Source: Ixodes scapularis (taxonomy: Eukaryota; Arthropoda; Arachnida; Ixodida; Ixodidae). From it: a stretch of DNA of 64,000 nt. Position 1 is the first letter of the stretch. Each line of letters opens with the position of its first letter. The notes under the pieces are model-generated. The model did not search any database, had not been told where the DNA came from, and worked only from the letters and a program-made list of their open reading frames with translations. Positions 10,238 to 21,640 of the stretch are shown one piece after another. A program made the translations under genes and the position numbers. The DNA lies in assembly GCF_016920785.2 (NCBI RefSeq), contig NW_024609857.1:5885189-5949188 (forward strand). The letters run 5' to 3'.

Positions 10238-11350
10238 TACTGAATAAAAGGTTAGAAAGCGCGAACAAACAAGGAAAATAAAGAAACCATTTTTGCGCGT
10301 ACTAATATGTTTAAGTTTTGCTTTTTCCCTCGCGCAATTAGCGACTAGAACGGTTTACCTCTCGAAGTATTTATCGACGCCAACTTTGTAGAAGGTCTCG
10401 AGCGTCTTGATAACTAGCATGTTTTGCTTTGTACATTGCTGCACCTTCATCTTTTTCGCATGGACATTAGGATTGTATAAACCTTCATACTACTTCTGGA
10501 TAGGTCATTTTGTATTAGTGCATGATGGAATTACATACTGCTTGATGCTTGCTTCCCCCCCCCCCCCTCCCCTTTTTGAAATAATATATCTTGTATATTT
10601 GCTAGTTAGTTGTAATCCTTTTAATGTCGTGTTATTTGTTTTCGTTGTATGTATGAATGCATATGTTGTATCCCACACCTACTTGGGCCTTCAATGGCCT
10701 GTAGTATCCTCTAAATAAATAAAATAAAATAAATAACACGGACGACAGGCGCTTTACTCTCAACTGGTTTTTATTAACACCATTGTCACCTATATATACA
10801 CATTGCCCAAACCACATCGGATTCAATCACCACAATCAGAGCCAACCTTCTAGAAACACCATCTCACTTTGAAGCACTTTGAAACACAGACGGAGCGCTG
10901 ACACAATTGTTTTCCTTCTTTTTTATGTAGAATTCCTCTTTAATCTCTCTTTGCGCTTTTTCCTTTGCCTTTCTTAAAAACTTTATGCCAGTCAGGTCAG
11001 GTCAAGTTACACCCACATCGCCTACAATGGTCGGCGAGATGGCCCCCCGCGTTGTTGCACACACATAAACCTGACCTGTCTGACACCAAGTTTTTAAGAA
11101 AGGCAAAGGAAAAAACGCAAAGAGAGGTTATATAGGCATTCTAGCGCTCCGTCTGTGCATTTGCTTCAGTGTGAGATGGTGTTTCTGGAAGGTTGGCTCT
11201 GATTGTGGCGATTGAATCCGATGTGGTTTGGGCAATGTGTATATATAGGTGACAATTGTGTTAATAAAAACCAGTTGAGAGTGAAGCGCCTGTCGTCCGT
11301 GTTTCTTTACTGTCCTCGTTTGTTCGCGCTTTCTAACCTTTTATTCAGTA
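10238..11350. repeat. Long inverted repeat (foldback, arms about 270 bp)
   Basis: The left arm (10238-10286 plus 10735-10990) is the reverse complement of the right arm (about 11075-11350). Shared blocks include CTGAATAAAAGGTTAGAAAG, CGGACGACAGGCGC, CATTGCCCAAACCACATCGG and the CTTTGCCTTTCTTAAAAAC inner end. The spacer is about 85 bp. The left arm is interrupted by a LINE 3' end at 10287-10734; the right arm is not. Arms this long could give a hairpin transcript. No transposase is encoded. Confidence 0.72.
10287..10734 (+). mobile_element. LINE 3' end inserted in the left arm of the foldback
   Basis: The segment ends CCTGTAGTATCCTCTAAATAAATAAAATAAAATAAAT, rewritten here only as a CCTGTAGTATCC stretch followed by AAATA/AAATAAAAT repeats, typical of CR1-like 3' tails. 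The uninterrupted right arm shows the empty site. No RT coding remains, as expected for strong 5' truncation. A poly-C tract lies near 10554-10569. Confidence 0.55.
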
Positions 11351-12290
11351 ATGACCCAACTAGGCCCAAACCCGAGTTTTAAAGAAAATATAGTATGTAG
11401 CCAAGCACGAGTGTTCTCGATCAAAATAAATTTACCCGCTGCATTCTTACAGAAAAATAAGCATTATAATCTTTGCAGCGAAGTCGACCCTCGGATACTG
11501 AGTTTGGCCGTTTCGAGAGCGTGGGTGCGATTGCGGTCATTTCTAGAAGAAATACAAAAAAGAAAAAAAGGACGTAAAATTGCATTGAGCTAATTGAAAA
11601 TTAATAGGATCGGTGGCAATAATAAAAGAGTTGAACGAAATAAAAAAAAAAATTCTCGATAAAGCGTGTTCAAAATATCGGTGAATATCATTTTTGACGA
11701 TATTTCAGACTTCATAAAAATATTCTGTGAAAATTAACTAAACTAAACTTATACCCGTCGATAGCCCTAGGACTACACCTGCATAGTGTTTGGTAAGCGA
11801 CAAATATATTACCTCATGAAATACAAAGCTCTGAGCATGCCAGCGAATTGTCCAAGAGACGATGTTTGGCATTTTTTACCTGAATAGAAACAAAATACAA
11901 AAATATCTTTATTTGAACTAAAAAGTAGTCGGCATGGTATACAAGCACACAAGAAATTACTGTAAGTTTTGTAAACCTTCCGTAGTCATACCAGCGCACA
12001 GAAGTGGGTAGAAAAATCACGGAGTAAAAAACAAATTTTCACCCTGCTAATATCTTTTGTGAAACGAAAGGTATTTATTTTTAGTGTTAAAAACCGGTCT
12101 TGTCCTTCACACGAATAGGAAAAATACTTATATTTAAAAAAATCGAAAGACCCACCCCGACAAGCGTGCTTCTACTTTTTTTTCCACATTTTGATCGTGA
12201 TAGTTTCACTGGTAAATCAGAATTGAGAAAGCTTTTACCGCCGAATGTTTTACAGATTTTCGGACGCGGAACACTTATTATATAGTTTTA
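11351..12290. other. AT-rich, no gene seen
   Basis: A/T-rich sequence with no recognised coding region. The 11814-12020 and 12100-12285 open frames have no family resemblance. Confidence 0.4.
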
Positions 12291-12599
12291 ATTTTTTTGC
12301 AACTGCTTGTATAAAGCATACGTCTCCCGGTGTTCCATTCTGAAACACCAGAAAGAGGCCGCGTTCTTATAAAGTGGAGTAATTTTCTCCGGGAATTTGT
12401 GGACCATCCAATGAAGACGTGAGCACGCGAGGGACACCTGCCCGAGTTGCACAAGTGGTGAACGCCGATTTGCGCCCCCTAGCGTGCTTTTTGCTGCGAT
12501 GCGTGCACAAGTGGCACACGTGCACTCGGAGTTGTCCACTTTTGGAATAGCGAAGCTACCGCGCATGCTCAGTGACCACGTCCGTTCCTCTTGTGTATG

Positions 12600-12725
12600 C
12601 GAACAGCCACTGATCTCTATTGCAGTAGGCTGGATCGCGGACCGCGGCCTCGGCAGCTGGGGCCCAGTGTCGCCACCGGCGGCCATTGATTGACACCAGC
12701 CAATGCATGGGACTCTATGGGAAGA
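12600..12725 (-). repeat. Dispersed repeat in inverted pair with 13297-13430
   Basis: On the minus strand this shares CCCATAGA, CAATGGCCGCCGGTGGCGAC, GCGGTCC and ATAGAGATCAGTG with the plus strand of 13297-13430. The two copies point away from each other across about 570 bp. Confidence 0.6.
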
Positions 12726-13296
12726 ACGAGAAAAAGTGCCGTTTTCCCCCATTTCTAAGCTGGTGTCGGCACTGAAACTTTTTGGATGCTTTTCGACAAG
12801 CCCGTCAAATAGCTTGCGTACAAACATTAAAACAGACAGCCCTCGCAATTCTTATAAATAAATATTTTGTGGTCGAGATTGACTCCGCCGTAGTGCAGCT
12901 CAATGAGGCGAGTTACCTAGAGTTACCGCGGAGTCGGTGGCGGTTTCGTTCAGTTGGATTTAGCAGACGACAAGATCGAAGGCTTCGCTACGCGGAATTC
13001 GCTCATTCCCGGAAAGCCGCTGTCGAAATGGAACTTCTTTGTCATTCATACACTTCTGGGCTTTCCTAAGGACGGTCTTATTTAACTCAAGTTCCTTTGT
13101 TTACTCCACTACGAGAGCAAACTTGCCAGCTCAGCCGCAGGTGCTTCCGTGCGTTTGATCTTTTTCTTCAGCGACCGGACGTCTGACAAATACCGATTCA
13201 ATCTCCAAATACCCGACATAAGGATCGCAGCGCACCATAAAATACTCGCCTCCCAGTACAGCGTGCATGCTTCAATATGCTTACTTTTGTGCGTTT

Positions 13297-13430
13297 CTCC
13301 CATAGACTTGCGTGTATTGCCTCGTGTCAAGGGCTCTGGTGTCAAGCAATGGCCGCCGGTGGCGACACCGACGGGCTCCCGATCCGCGGTCCAGCCAAGG
13401 GGTCCAGCCTACTAAAATAGAGATCAGTGC
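13297..13430 (+). repeat. Dispersed repeat, inverted partner of 12600-12725
   Basis: Same family as 12600-12725 in the opposite orientation. Neither copy keeps an open frame beyond chance. Confidence 0.6.
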
Positions 13431-13556
13431 GAACAGCGCTCGCAGCTGCCGGCGACGAGGCAACCCCGACTTGCCGTCCGGCTCTGCTCGGTCATGTCTC
13501 AGGCCAACAGTGGAGTCACGGTGGCCCTTGAGGGGTGTCCAGGAAACAGCGACCAT

Positions 13557-14050
13557 ACATGGGTTCTAAGGGGTAGCAAATTTCAGATATTGGCTCGGTG
13601 TGTATGTGTGGGTTGGGGGGGGGGGGGGGGGCGACTAATTTAGGCGGCGGGAGCGACCATCAAAGTCGCGGCGGAAGGCCCCCAGCAGATTATCTCGCTG
13701 CCTTCGTTGCCGTGTAACATGCCACCTAAACCAAAAAGACCTCAAAGCGACAGCTAACCATTCTCCTCTAAAGAGAGATGACAGAACTTAAAATAATTAG
13801 AACGAGTCGCGTTACTGTCATATCCGCGAAGTGAGAAGACACTACAGCCCGAATAGTCGTTGGTGTACTTTACAGGATGTCAGAGTCTATCTTGCACCAT
13901 CAGCCGCTCGCTGTCAACGAGCTTGAGTTTACTCAAGCTCGTTGCTCGCAGTTCTATGAGTTCGCGCGTTCAAAGCTCACGCGCACCTCCGCACGCGAAA
14001 CGATCCTCTTCTGTTTCTGCGCGAGTGGAACAGCGCTAGACATCACACTC
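13557..14050. other. No gene seen; G-tract at 13615-13630
   Basis: Contains a run of about 17 G with few interruptions and a short near-palindrome around AACGAGCTTGAGTTTACTCAAG (13917-13938). No coding family is recognised. Confidence 0.35.
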
Positions 14051-15222
14051 CTACTCCCTCAGTCGTCGTCGCCGTATCTTTGAGGAGGCCGCCTTTGACG
14101 TTGAGGTAGGTCTAGACGTAGCCGTTGTCATAACCGCGTTTGGAACGGGGTGGATGTTCGGTTGAGCGCCTGGGGCATCTTGATCCTCGGTTGGTACCGG
14201 TCCCTCAGTGGTCGGAATGGTCCGCTTTGCTGGCAAAGCTTGTAGGCCATTATTAATATTTCGAGTCGCACTGGGTCCCGCGACCAATTTTTCTGAAGAG
14301 TCAGTGACGGTGTTCCTGATATGGTCTTTATGTCGCGGTACCCCGTGCCTTGCTCTGTTTCGATGATCCAAGAACGACATCCCAGTCTTTTTGTTACGGT
14401 TCCTCGGATCCCAGATGGCTTTCCAGCAAAGTTGTTTTTATATACTCTTCTTGGTTAGCCGAAATATTTCTTGGTGACGTAGTTGTATCCGACGTCCCTT
14501 CATCCCTTTCCTTCTGGCTTGCGGATGTAGTAGAGCGATCGCGGTTGACAACTGACGACCAAATATTAGTATAGCCGTAGTCTTTCCTGTCGTGAGACTA
14601 ATCTTTGTGTGCCGTTTTAAAAGAAATCGAGCAAGTCGGCACGATAAACTTCGTGTCTTGTCTTCAGGCAACGCCTGCTTGGTTTCGTAAAGCATCCTAT
14701 CCGCTTGACCATTGATCACCGGGTGATAGGGGGCACTTGTGACGTGGCGAATTTCGTTATTTTTTAAGAACTGTTCGGTCTCGCCTGACACTAAAGGCCT
14801 GTTCACACATGCAGTTGAGCGCTACAAGCATAGCGCTGACCTCACGTTCAGCGCGTGCTATCGGTAGCGTTCACCAGCTTTGAATGGCACGGTCAAAACT
14901 GTTGCTCATGGCAGACAATAAGTAGCTGACGGCACGTGAGAAGTGCTACATCAGCGCTTCGCTGCATGTGAGAACCGGCCTTAATAATGTACCATTGTCA
15001 CTGACAACCTGGCGTGGTACGCCGAAAGTTCCGAACAAGTTACGAAGTTCCTGAATCAGTGAGCTTAAGTTGATACTTTTCATTTGACGAATTCCCAGCC
15101 ATTTGCTGAAGGCGTCGACTACTATCAGCAACATTTTACCTTCAATGGGACCAGCGAAGTCAATGTGAAGTGTATCCCATGGTCTCGATGGTTGTTGCCA
15201 TGTAAGGCAAGATGTTGCTGAC
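14051..15222 (-). pseudogene. Ty3-type integrase relic split by a MITE
   Basis: The minus strand from 15222 carries HIDFAGPIEGKMLLIVVDAF and then VPRQVVSDNGT, which are integrase core motifs with the first two catalytic aspartates. A 187-bp MITE intervenes at 14981-14795. The frame then resumes with FLKNNEIRHVTSAPYHP and NGQADRML. The third catalytic residue, normally Glu in NGQAER, is Asp here. Downstream are FGRQLSTAI and a decayed VPRHKDHIRNTV, corresponding to the C-terminal RHVDxLR motif of this clade. Protease, RT and LTRs are absent. Removing the MITE and one TSD copy leaves the frame open across the junction. Confidence 0.75.
14795..14981. mobile_element. PIF/Harbinger-like MITE
   Basis: The TIRs are AGGCCTGTTCACACATGCAG (left) and, on the minus strand, AGGCCGGTTCTCACATGCAG (right), 18 of 20 identical. 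The TSD is TAA at 14792-14794 and 14982-14984. A 3-bp TWA target and a GGCC-type TIR fit PIF/Harbinger (Tourist-like) MITEs. It has no coding capacity. It split an integrase frame, which confirms both ends. Confidence 0.82.
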
Positions 15223-16056
15223 AGCAGCTGACGCTTTCAGCAAACTAGCTTGTACTGATTACGGAAATAAAAATGAAACTGAAAGTTGCTAAACTACTTG
15301 GAAAAGTAGTTAAACTACAGTAACTTGAGTGGAGTAGTTGAACTACGAACAAGTCTCATTAAAACTCTGTACCGTTTTGACGTTGCATGTACGCAAACAT
15401 GCCACATTAAAAAAAGAAAAAAAAAAGGAAATCGTTATGTCCACAGAAAAATTTAACATAATTGCCTTATCGCTTTTACGGATCTGATTTTGAAGGTATG
15501 TGTGATGAGCGAGAGAATTCATAACTTGGCGCCTAAAAACACGAAAATATTGAGGTGTATATTTTTACAAGTTTCGGGAAGAAGTAAGGGAGTAACGTAA
15601 CTATGTTACCCGCTACTCGAAATAAGTGACGCAAGTACGCTACACATTACTGTTTTGAAGAAGGTAAGGAGCACATTACACCGCTGCCGAAAAAAATTGT
15701 AAGGCAAATTGCCAAGTAATTGCATTGCATGCCTGCAACATTCTAGCATAGCGTGAGATCAGGTCACGTGACGACAATTTCCCCGCTAAATTTAGCGGGG
15801 TAAATGAATATTCGTTGAGGTCACGAACGTCGATTTTACAGCTAAATCTAGCGGAGAAACTGAATTTTTGTTCAGGTCACGTGGCACGAAATACGACTTT
15901 ACGAGATCCGGAGCAACTAGATTTGTTTACGGTAATAATTGAGGCCGGAGGCGACTTCGGCAAAACTTGTGGAGCAGCTAAGGTTGAAGCTTGGCCGAGT
16001 TGGTACAACATACTTAAGAGGTTAAGACAGCGCAAAAAAAAACGACGGACTGGATG
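15223..16056. other. No gene; local duplicated CACGTGAC/TTTAGCGGGG block
   Basis: Around 15755-15890 a segment with GGTCACGTG, AATTTAGCGGGG and AAATGAATATTCGTTGAGGT occurs twice in degenerate form about 70 bp apart. No coding sequence is seen. Confidence 0.4.
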
Positions 16057-16065
16057 AAGGAGGAC

Positions 16066-17766
16066 GAATCCCGGAGAAAAGCTCACCGGAGAAAAGCTCA
16101 CCGGAGAAAAGCTCACCGGAAATAAGCTCACCGGAGAAAAGCGCACCGCAAAATCGGCGGATGCGGAGAAAAGCTCACCGGCCATTGAGCGTATGCGGAA
16201 AAAAGCTCACCATTTTTTTTCTTTTTATATGGGGGCAGTTGGATCATGCGCAACCTATATCAATTTATTAACATTAAAATTCATCAGCTTTTGTAAAAAA
16301 GAAAATATCCTTTTTTGTAATATTTCTTAAGCTTATTGGGTATATTGCTCCTAATAATTGCGGGCGAGTGTTTTCTATGGCTTACCCTCTACGCAGCGAA
16401 GCCTCACTGAAAACTTTATGCACTTGAAGAACAGGAAAAAGTTGAAAACTTAATAATGTCTGCCTAAAACCTAAAAATCAAAACTCTAAATGCTATAAAG
16501 TCCGAAAGTGCATGCGCAACAACGCGGTGCCTGAAATTCTCTTTGAAGCTGTTGTTCACCTTTGAAAAGAGGTATGTATTCAGTAGGATATCGAGGCTTC
16601 TTTCTTCCGCGGACATGCACATTTTCTAGCCGTTCGTGCTGGTGTTTCCACTCGATGCCTTTGTGCGATAGTGCCCTTCTACTGCGAACCACCCATTACC
16701 TTCAGAGCTGCACACTGGCACCGTTGTTACTCGTGACCTATATAATAAGTAGTCTTGTGTGATGTAGCCAATAGCGCGAGTTGCTAAACGTTATACATGA
16801 TGAAAACCGCTTTAACGACGACGACACGACGACAGAGTGAAGGCAACAAACACAACAGGACGAGGCTGTTCTTGCAACTAAAGCTTTGTTAGTGAAATTA
16901 ACAGAAAGAAAACAGCGTAGCCGACACTGATTACATCAACAGATACCTACTTCTCTATTAGGCACTACAAAATATTTGGAGCTGAGCAGGGCCGTAACCA
17001 GGGGGGGGGGGGGGGGGGGGAAGGGGAAATGGTTAGGGGGTTCTGACCCCCCCCCCCCGAAATTTTTTTCTGGGTACGGCCCTGGTCGGTGCACTGGCAG
17101 CCAGCCGATTTTAATCTCCACCTCTGCGCACGCGCAGTGGCGCCGGTCGGCTACCGGGTACCAAACCAGGACCGGTTCTCCGGGTTGCTGTAACTCTCCA
17201 TTATATGCCACCGATGCACACGATTCATAGGCGAAAATAAGACAATAGACACTTTTAAAATGGCCGCCGTTGTCCCCGAAACCCCCCCCCCCCCCCCCCC
17301 CCCCCCGAATTTTTTTTCTGAGTACGGCCCTGGAGCTGAGACTGTTCACCACACCGCTATTCATATTAGCTTGCAAAGAACAAACCTCTTTATCTGACAG
17401 AGCTACCGAAGGCGCACTGTCAGCTGTGAATAAATTGTTGTCTTTTCTTACCAGTGCACGATGTTCTTATTTTATACTTGCGGCTTATTTAATATACATA
17501 ATGGGCGATTACTAATTTCTGAGGAATTAGTAAATATGCCCAATGAACTTCAAGAATATTACAAAGCCAGGAGATATTTTTAATGAAGTGACGAATGTGA
17601 ATTGTGTTAAATTGCCACGTTTGACGCAGAACCCGCTAAGTTAAAAAAATTCGGTGAGCTTTTCTCCGCATCTGCCGGTTTTGCGGTGAGCTTTTCTCCG
17701 GTGAGCTTATCTCCGGTGAGCTTATCTCCGGTGAGCTTTTCTCCGGTGAGCTTTTCTCCGCCGCCC
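16066..17766. mobile_element. MULE-like foldback element with subrepeat TIRs
   Basis: Both ends consist of tandem 18-19 bp units (CGGAGAAAAGCTCAC) in opposite orientation, 16072-16190 and 17655-17760. Outside them an exact 9-bp direct repeat, AAGGAGGAC, lies at 16057-16065 and 17767-17775. A 9-bp target duplication with long TIRs fits Mutator-like/foldback elements; subrepeated ends are typical of foldback types. Between the arms there is no transposase, only AT-rich sequence and a nested hAT element. Frames over the arms translate the repeat (EKSSPEKSSP-like) and are not genes. Confidence 0.8.
16987..17332. mobile_element. Non-autonomous hAT element nested in the foldback element
   Basis: The element starts CAGGGCCGTAACC and ends GAGTACGGCCCTG (inverted CAGGGCCGTA). 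The 8-bp TSD GAGCTGAG is exact at 16979-16986 and 17333-17340. It contains long G and C runs. A near-copy of its right end (CCCGAAATTTTTTTCTGGG then TACGGCCCTGG) occurs internally at about 17055-17093, so it may be a composite of two insertions or carry an internal end duplication. Confidence 0.85.
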
Positions 17767-17776
17767 AAGGAGGACA

Positions 17777-19164
17777 CAGACAGAGGGCTGACTCGCAACT
17801 AAACTTTATTGGACGCAACGGTGCAATATCTACACGCACAGCTGAGAACGTTGTTTTTCGGCGTAAATTGTTGGCGGAGAACACAACGTCGGGGTTTATG
17901 GGGTTGGAGAAAATAAAACACTTGCACGGGGATTCCCCAACCGCGTGCGTCCCGAATACTTGGCGCTACGTGAAGGAAGAGAGGTTCTTGATGAAGGAAC
18001 CAGCCTTGCGGACAGTTCGTTTAGGGCCATGTTCCGGGTCAAACACAAGATAAAGCTGTAGATAAGAAATTTCTTCCCATGAGAGTGTTCTTTTGTGTGT
18101 GTGTGCGTGCGCGCGCGTGCGTGTGTGTGCGTGCGTGTGTGTGTGTGTTACAGGGTAATGCTTATCTGGGATGTTTTGGTTTTTCTGATTTTGATAAAAC
18201 CAGCTTGGGGGGGGGGGGGGTACTTGTAGGGGTTTATTGGCATTTACCGAAAGCCGGGAACAGAATAGCCTTGACGGTGGCGCCAACAAAAATAGCAGCT
18301 CTTTCGCATCAGTCCCAGTTTATAAAGCCGCGGCAGTCCTCGGTAAAAGACGGGTCGTGGGTGTGAGGCACTGAGATCACGTATAAGCGAAAGGAGGAGG
18401 CGAGAGGGCGGCGAGGGACATCAAAACGCCGAGCTCTAGTCGTCCGCATTCGAATACGACTTGAAGCTTTGTCTCCGATGCACTCGTCGAACTAGCGCTG
18501 GTGACATATCAGCTAGCTCGACAGGCTTGCAGAGACGGAGGGTACGGAAGTCGCTTGGGATGGAAGCAGCGGTTCATGTTTGCAAAAGAGTAAAAGTGTC
18601 TATAGACCGTTTTTTCGTGTGTAACGCGGTTTCGAATACTCTAGCGCCATGCAGGGAGCGGCAGGTTCCGCGGCCATGCTGAGTGGTTAGAAACGTTGGC
18701 GAAAGTCTCTTCGGGGTGCCGCTCCCGCCTTGGGTCTGCTGGTTGGGTGCTTCCAAGTGCTGGGTACTCGGCTGAGGGCCTGTCTTGTGTCTTGCGTCTC
18801 GCGGATGGTGTTTTTCAGCTCATTGGGAAGGTTTCTCGCCTCGCATTATGGCGTCCACCAGCGCGGCCATGCCGAGAAGAACGGCACTGAACGCGCCACC
18901 GATAGAAATCGGAGGTGAATACTCAAAATATTGGAGAGTTTACGGCGATTAAATTTCCCTTCGTTTTTTTAATCGTTTTAGATGCAGTACATCGATACTA
19001 TTTTTGTCGTTTCGTGTCGTCCACGAGCATTAAATTTAATGTGAACAAGGAGGCGCGTGAAGAGATTATTGCAAAGAACGACCGAAGGCAGCTGCCTCCG
19101 GCTTACAGATGTTTATAAAAGTTTTAATTGAGGGTCCCGTGCCGACGAGCGTGTTCTTCGTCTA
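17777..19164. other. No gene; GT microsatellite and a relative of the THAP foldback interior
   Basis: A TG/CG dinucleotide tract lies at about 18086-18149. The stretch around 18895-19135 resembles 62960-63195 (shared GATAGAAATCGGAGGT-like, TACTCAAAAT, and TTACAAAAGTTAATTGAGG-like blocks), so it is probably a decayed relative of the P-like element near the window end. No coding region is supported. Confidence 0.4.
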
Positions 19165-20067
19165 GAATGGAAAACAGTAATGTCAAGGCTAATGTTACTA
19201 AACCACTCTAAATGTAAGTTTGTCTGTTTTTCTCGAAAACATTCCCCATCTCTTTTCAAATATTCTCTAGGCTCATCAGCAATTGAGTGTGTTCAATCGT
19301 ACAAATACCTTGGCGTTCATTTTTCTTCCCGTATGTCTTGGACCCTCCACATTGACTCCATACATGCCGAAGCTTCCAGAACGCTTGGTTACATTTGACG
19401 TTGTCTGCACTCAGCCCCTCCAGCTTTGCGCCAGCTGGCCTACGAAACTTTTGTGCGTCCGAAGATTGAGTATGCTGCTGCCATTTGGTCCCCACACCAG
19501 ATTTACCTCACTAACACCTTAGAATCTATTCAGAATCGTGCTGCCCAATTCATTGTTTCTAATTATGAACGCACTGCCAGTGTGTCGGCCATGAAGGCTT
19601 CCTTATGCCTCCCCACTCTCATTTCTCGCCGAAGAATATCACGCATCTGTCTTTTCCAGTAGATTTTTTTATTACCACCCTCTACTCAGACAGTCTCTAC
19701 TGTTAGAACCGCATCGTTCATCCCGACGACTTTTTAACTCCCTTAGTGTACGTCGCATCCATGGTTCCACTGTCACCTTTAACGACTCATTTCTTCCCCT
19801 TGCCATAATAGAGTGGAACAATCTACCGGACCGTGTAGTGCTCATCGGTGACCCCGACCTCTTCAGACATGCTGTATCGTCTATATTTAATATGTAATCA
19901 GTGCGATGCTCGTACCTATGGCCAGTGCTCAGCCACATCTTGTTTCTATGTTTTATTATTTTTTTTTATTGTATAAAAGTTCTACTTGTGTGCTTCTTTG
20001 TATTGCCCCCCCCCCCTTTCCCCCTATGTAATGCCCCTGGCGGGGCCTTTAAGGGATAATAAATGAA
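19165..20067 (+). pseudogene. CR1/Jockey-type LINE, RT C-terminus and 3' UTR
   Basis: The frame reads LNHSKCKFVCFSRK, then YKYLGVHFSSRMSW, then RQLAYETFVRPKIEYAAAIW and LESIQNRAAQFIVSNY. These are the thumb and C-terminal motifs of CR1/Jockey reverse transcriptases. It carries an in-frame TGA at 19396-19398 and a frameshift near 19662-19680, beyond which IIEWNNLPD continues. The 3' end has a C-rich tract and GGGATAATAAATGAAA. It is 5'-truncated and dead. Confidence 0.8.
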
Positions 20068-21449
20068 AGGTGGGTCCATTGCCGTAGCTAGTCGATCAAT
20101 TATTCAGCGATTCGGAATGGATGCATTAGGTTGTTTCAGCAATAAAAATATAAGATTTCTTTCCAGCTACGTTAAGTAGTTATTTGCAAAATAAGAAGAA
20201 CCCGGTCGCCGCTGCAACGGTCAACGTAAGTGTACGGCTATTTGCCATCGCGTAGGAAATCGCGATAAAGGAAAACCGATAGAACTACCTTTTGGACAAT
20301 TTCCAACCACACCGGGCTGCCGAAATGAGATTTCAACCAAACGTTGTCGATGATAAAATCGAGTCAATGTCACCACTGATATCAGCATTAAGATACATTA
20401 ACTTACAAAAAGTTACAAGCAGAAACAGGCGATTATCACGAGAAAACTTGCACCCTCCTTGCGAGCGAAGCCCATGTTGATCGACGTAACCGCTGTAAGT
20501 TTGGTACGAGCTCTTTCACGAAATATTTCGCGCACTCTCGCGAGGATGCCGTCGGGTAAAGATCTTTTCGGTTTACAGACGCAACCCACTGCCGCCAGAG
20601 GTTTCGGTCATTTGGAAAGTGATGGAGCTTGGAGACATTGCAGGCGCAGTCGCAAAGGAAGACATCTGTAACAACACTCGTTGTTACAGATGTCTTCCGG
20701 TAATATTCTGCCCTTTCGGTTGTTAATCGTGCAGCCTATAATCAAACAATGATGTCCCGATGACCAGGGTCGTCGTCATTGATTCAACTAGCTGTAAAAA
20801 TATCTGTATGTTAAATAAAATAGAGGAATCCGCGAAGAAAACAGCCGAACTTGAAAGAACACACGTGTGCTTTCCCTTTTCTCCCCCTCAAGCGCCATGT
20901 CGGTGCCTGTCTTTCCCTTCATCAGCCACCACAACGTAGCCCTTAAGATGCACATACGATATACACTTAGGTAATGACCGTTATTGACGTGGCCATGCTT
21001 AATTTCGGAAAGGGTCTATTCTCGGCGGCGAATCAGTTCGCGGCCCTCTGCGCATGGCGTGCGGTCAAGACCCAAGAGCGCGGGCCGACGCCGATTGCAG
21101 AGGAATCTCCACGGTGGCCGTGTAGTGGGGTATTCTCAAGACGGTGAATTCCGACAAGTGTCTTGAAGTTTAACTACTTATAATAGTCAATAAAATTGTT
21201 AGACGATGGGTAATAAGCTTCATGAAACTTCCACGGAGAAGTGCACCGTTGTTGCAGTTTATAGCGATTTGTACGAAATACTATTACTCGGTATTATAAT
21301 ATTATTTATTGTCAAGTAATAATACTGATATAAAAATTAAGGCGAAGGAGAATGAGTGCGCAAGCGAGAAATATAAGTACGCTATTCGTGAAAGGTAACA
21401 GTGAAGCGCGTGATGCAGAAGAGCGCGATGCAGCTAATGCGTTGATTTG
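20068..21449. other. No gene; perfect 19-bp stem at 20657-20698
   Basis: GGAAGACATCTGTAACAAC (20657-20675) and its exact reverse complement (20680-20698) are separated by ACTC, making an uninterrupted 19-bp stem with a 4-nt loop. The remainder shows no recognised family. Confidence 0.5.
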
Positions 21450-21640
21450 TGTTCACTATACTCTGTTTCACCTTATGTTGTACCGCAGCGAAGGCTAGGA
21501 GCGCGAACTCATACCGTTGGCAGCTGCCCTTACTGCACGAGAGTTTGTGCCGCCGAGATGTGCCCCAGAACAAGGAGCTCGCGCTTGTAGCCTTTCCTTG
21601 TGTACATCATAAGGTGAAATAGGGTATAAAAAGCACTGAC
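21450..21640. repeat. Short MITE-like inverted repeat
   Basis: TATACTCTGTTTCACCTTAT and the following 25 bp on the left (from about 21457) are the imperfect reverse complement of 21590-21630 (GTACATCATAAGGTGAAATA and GGGTATA). The arms are about 45 bp. No TSD could be fixed. Confidence 0.5.

Noticed and set aside
18661..18750. tRNA-like A-box (GCTGAGTGGTTAG) suggesting a tRNA-Ser or SINE head
   Set aside because: No matching B-box or cloverleaf stems follow at the right spacing.
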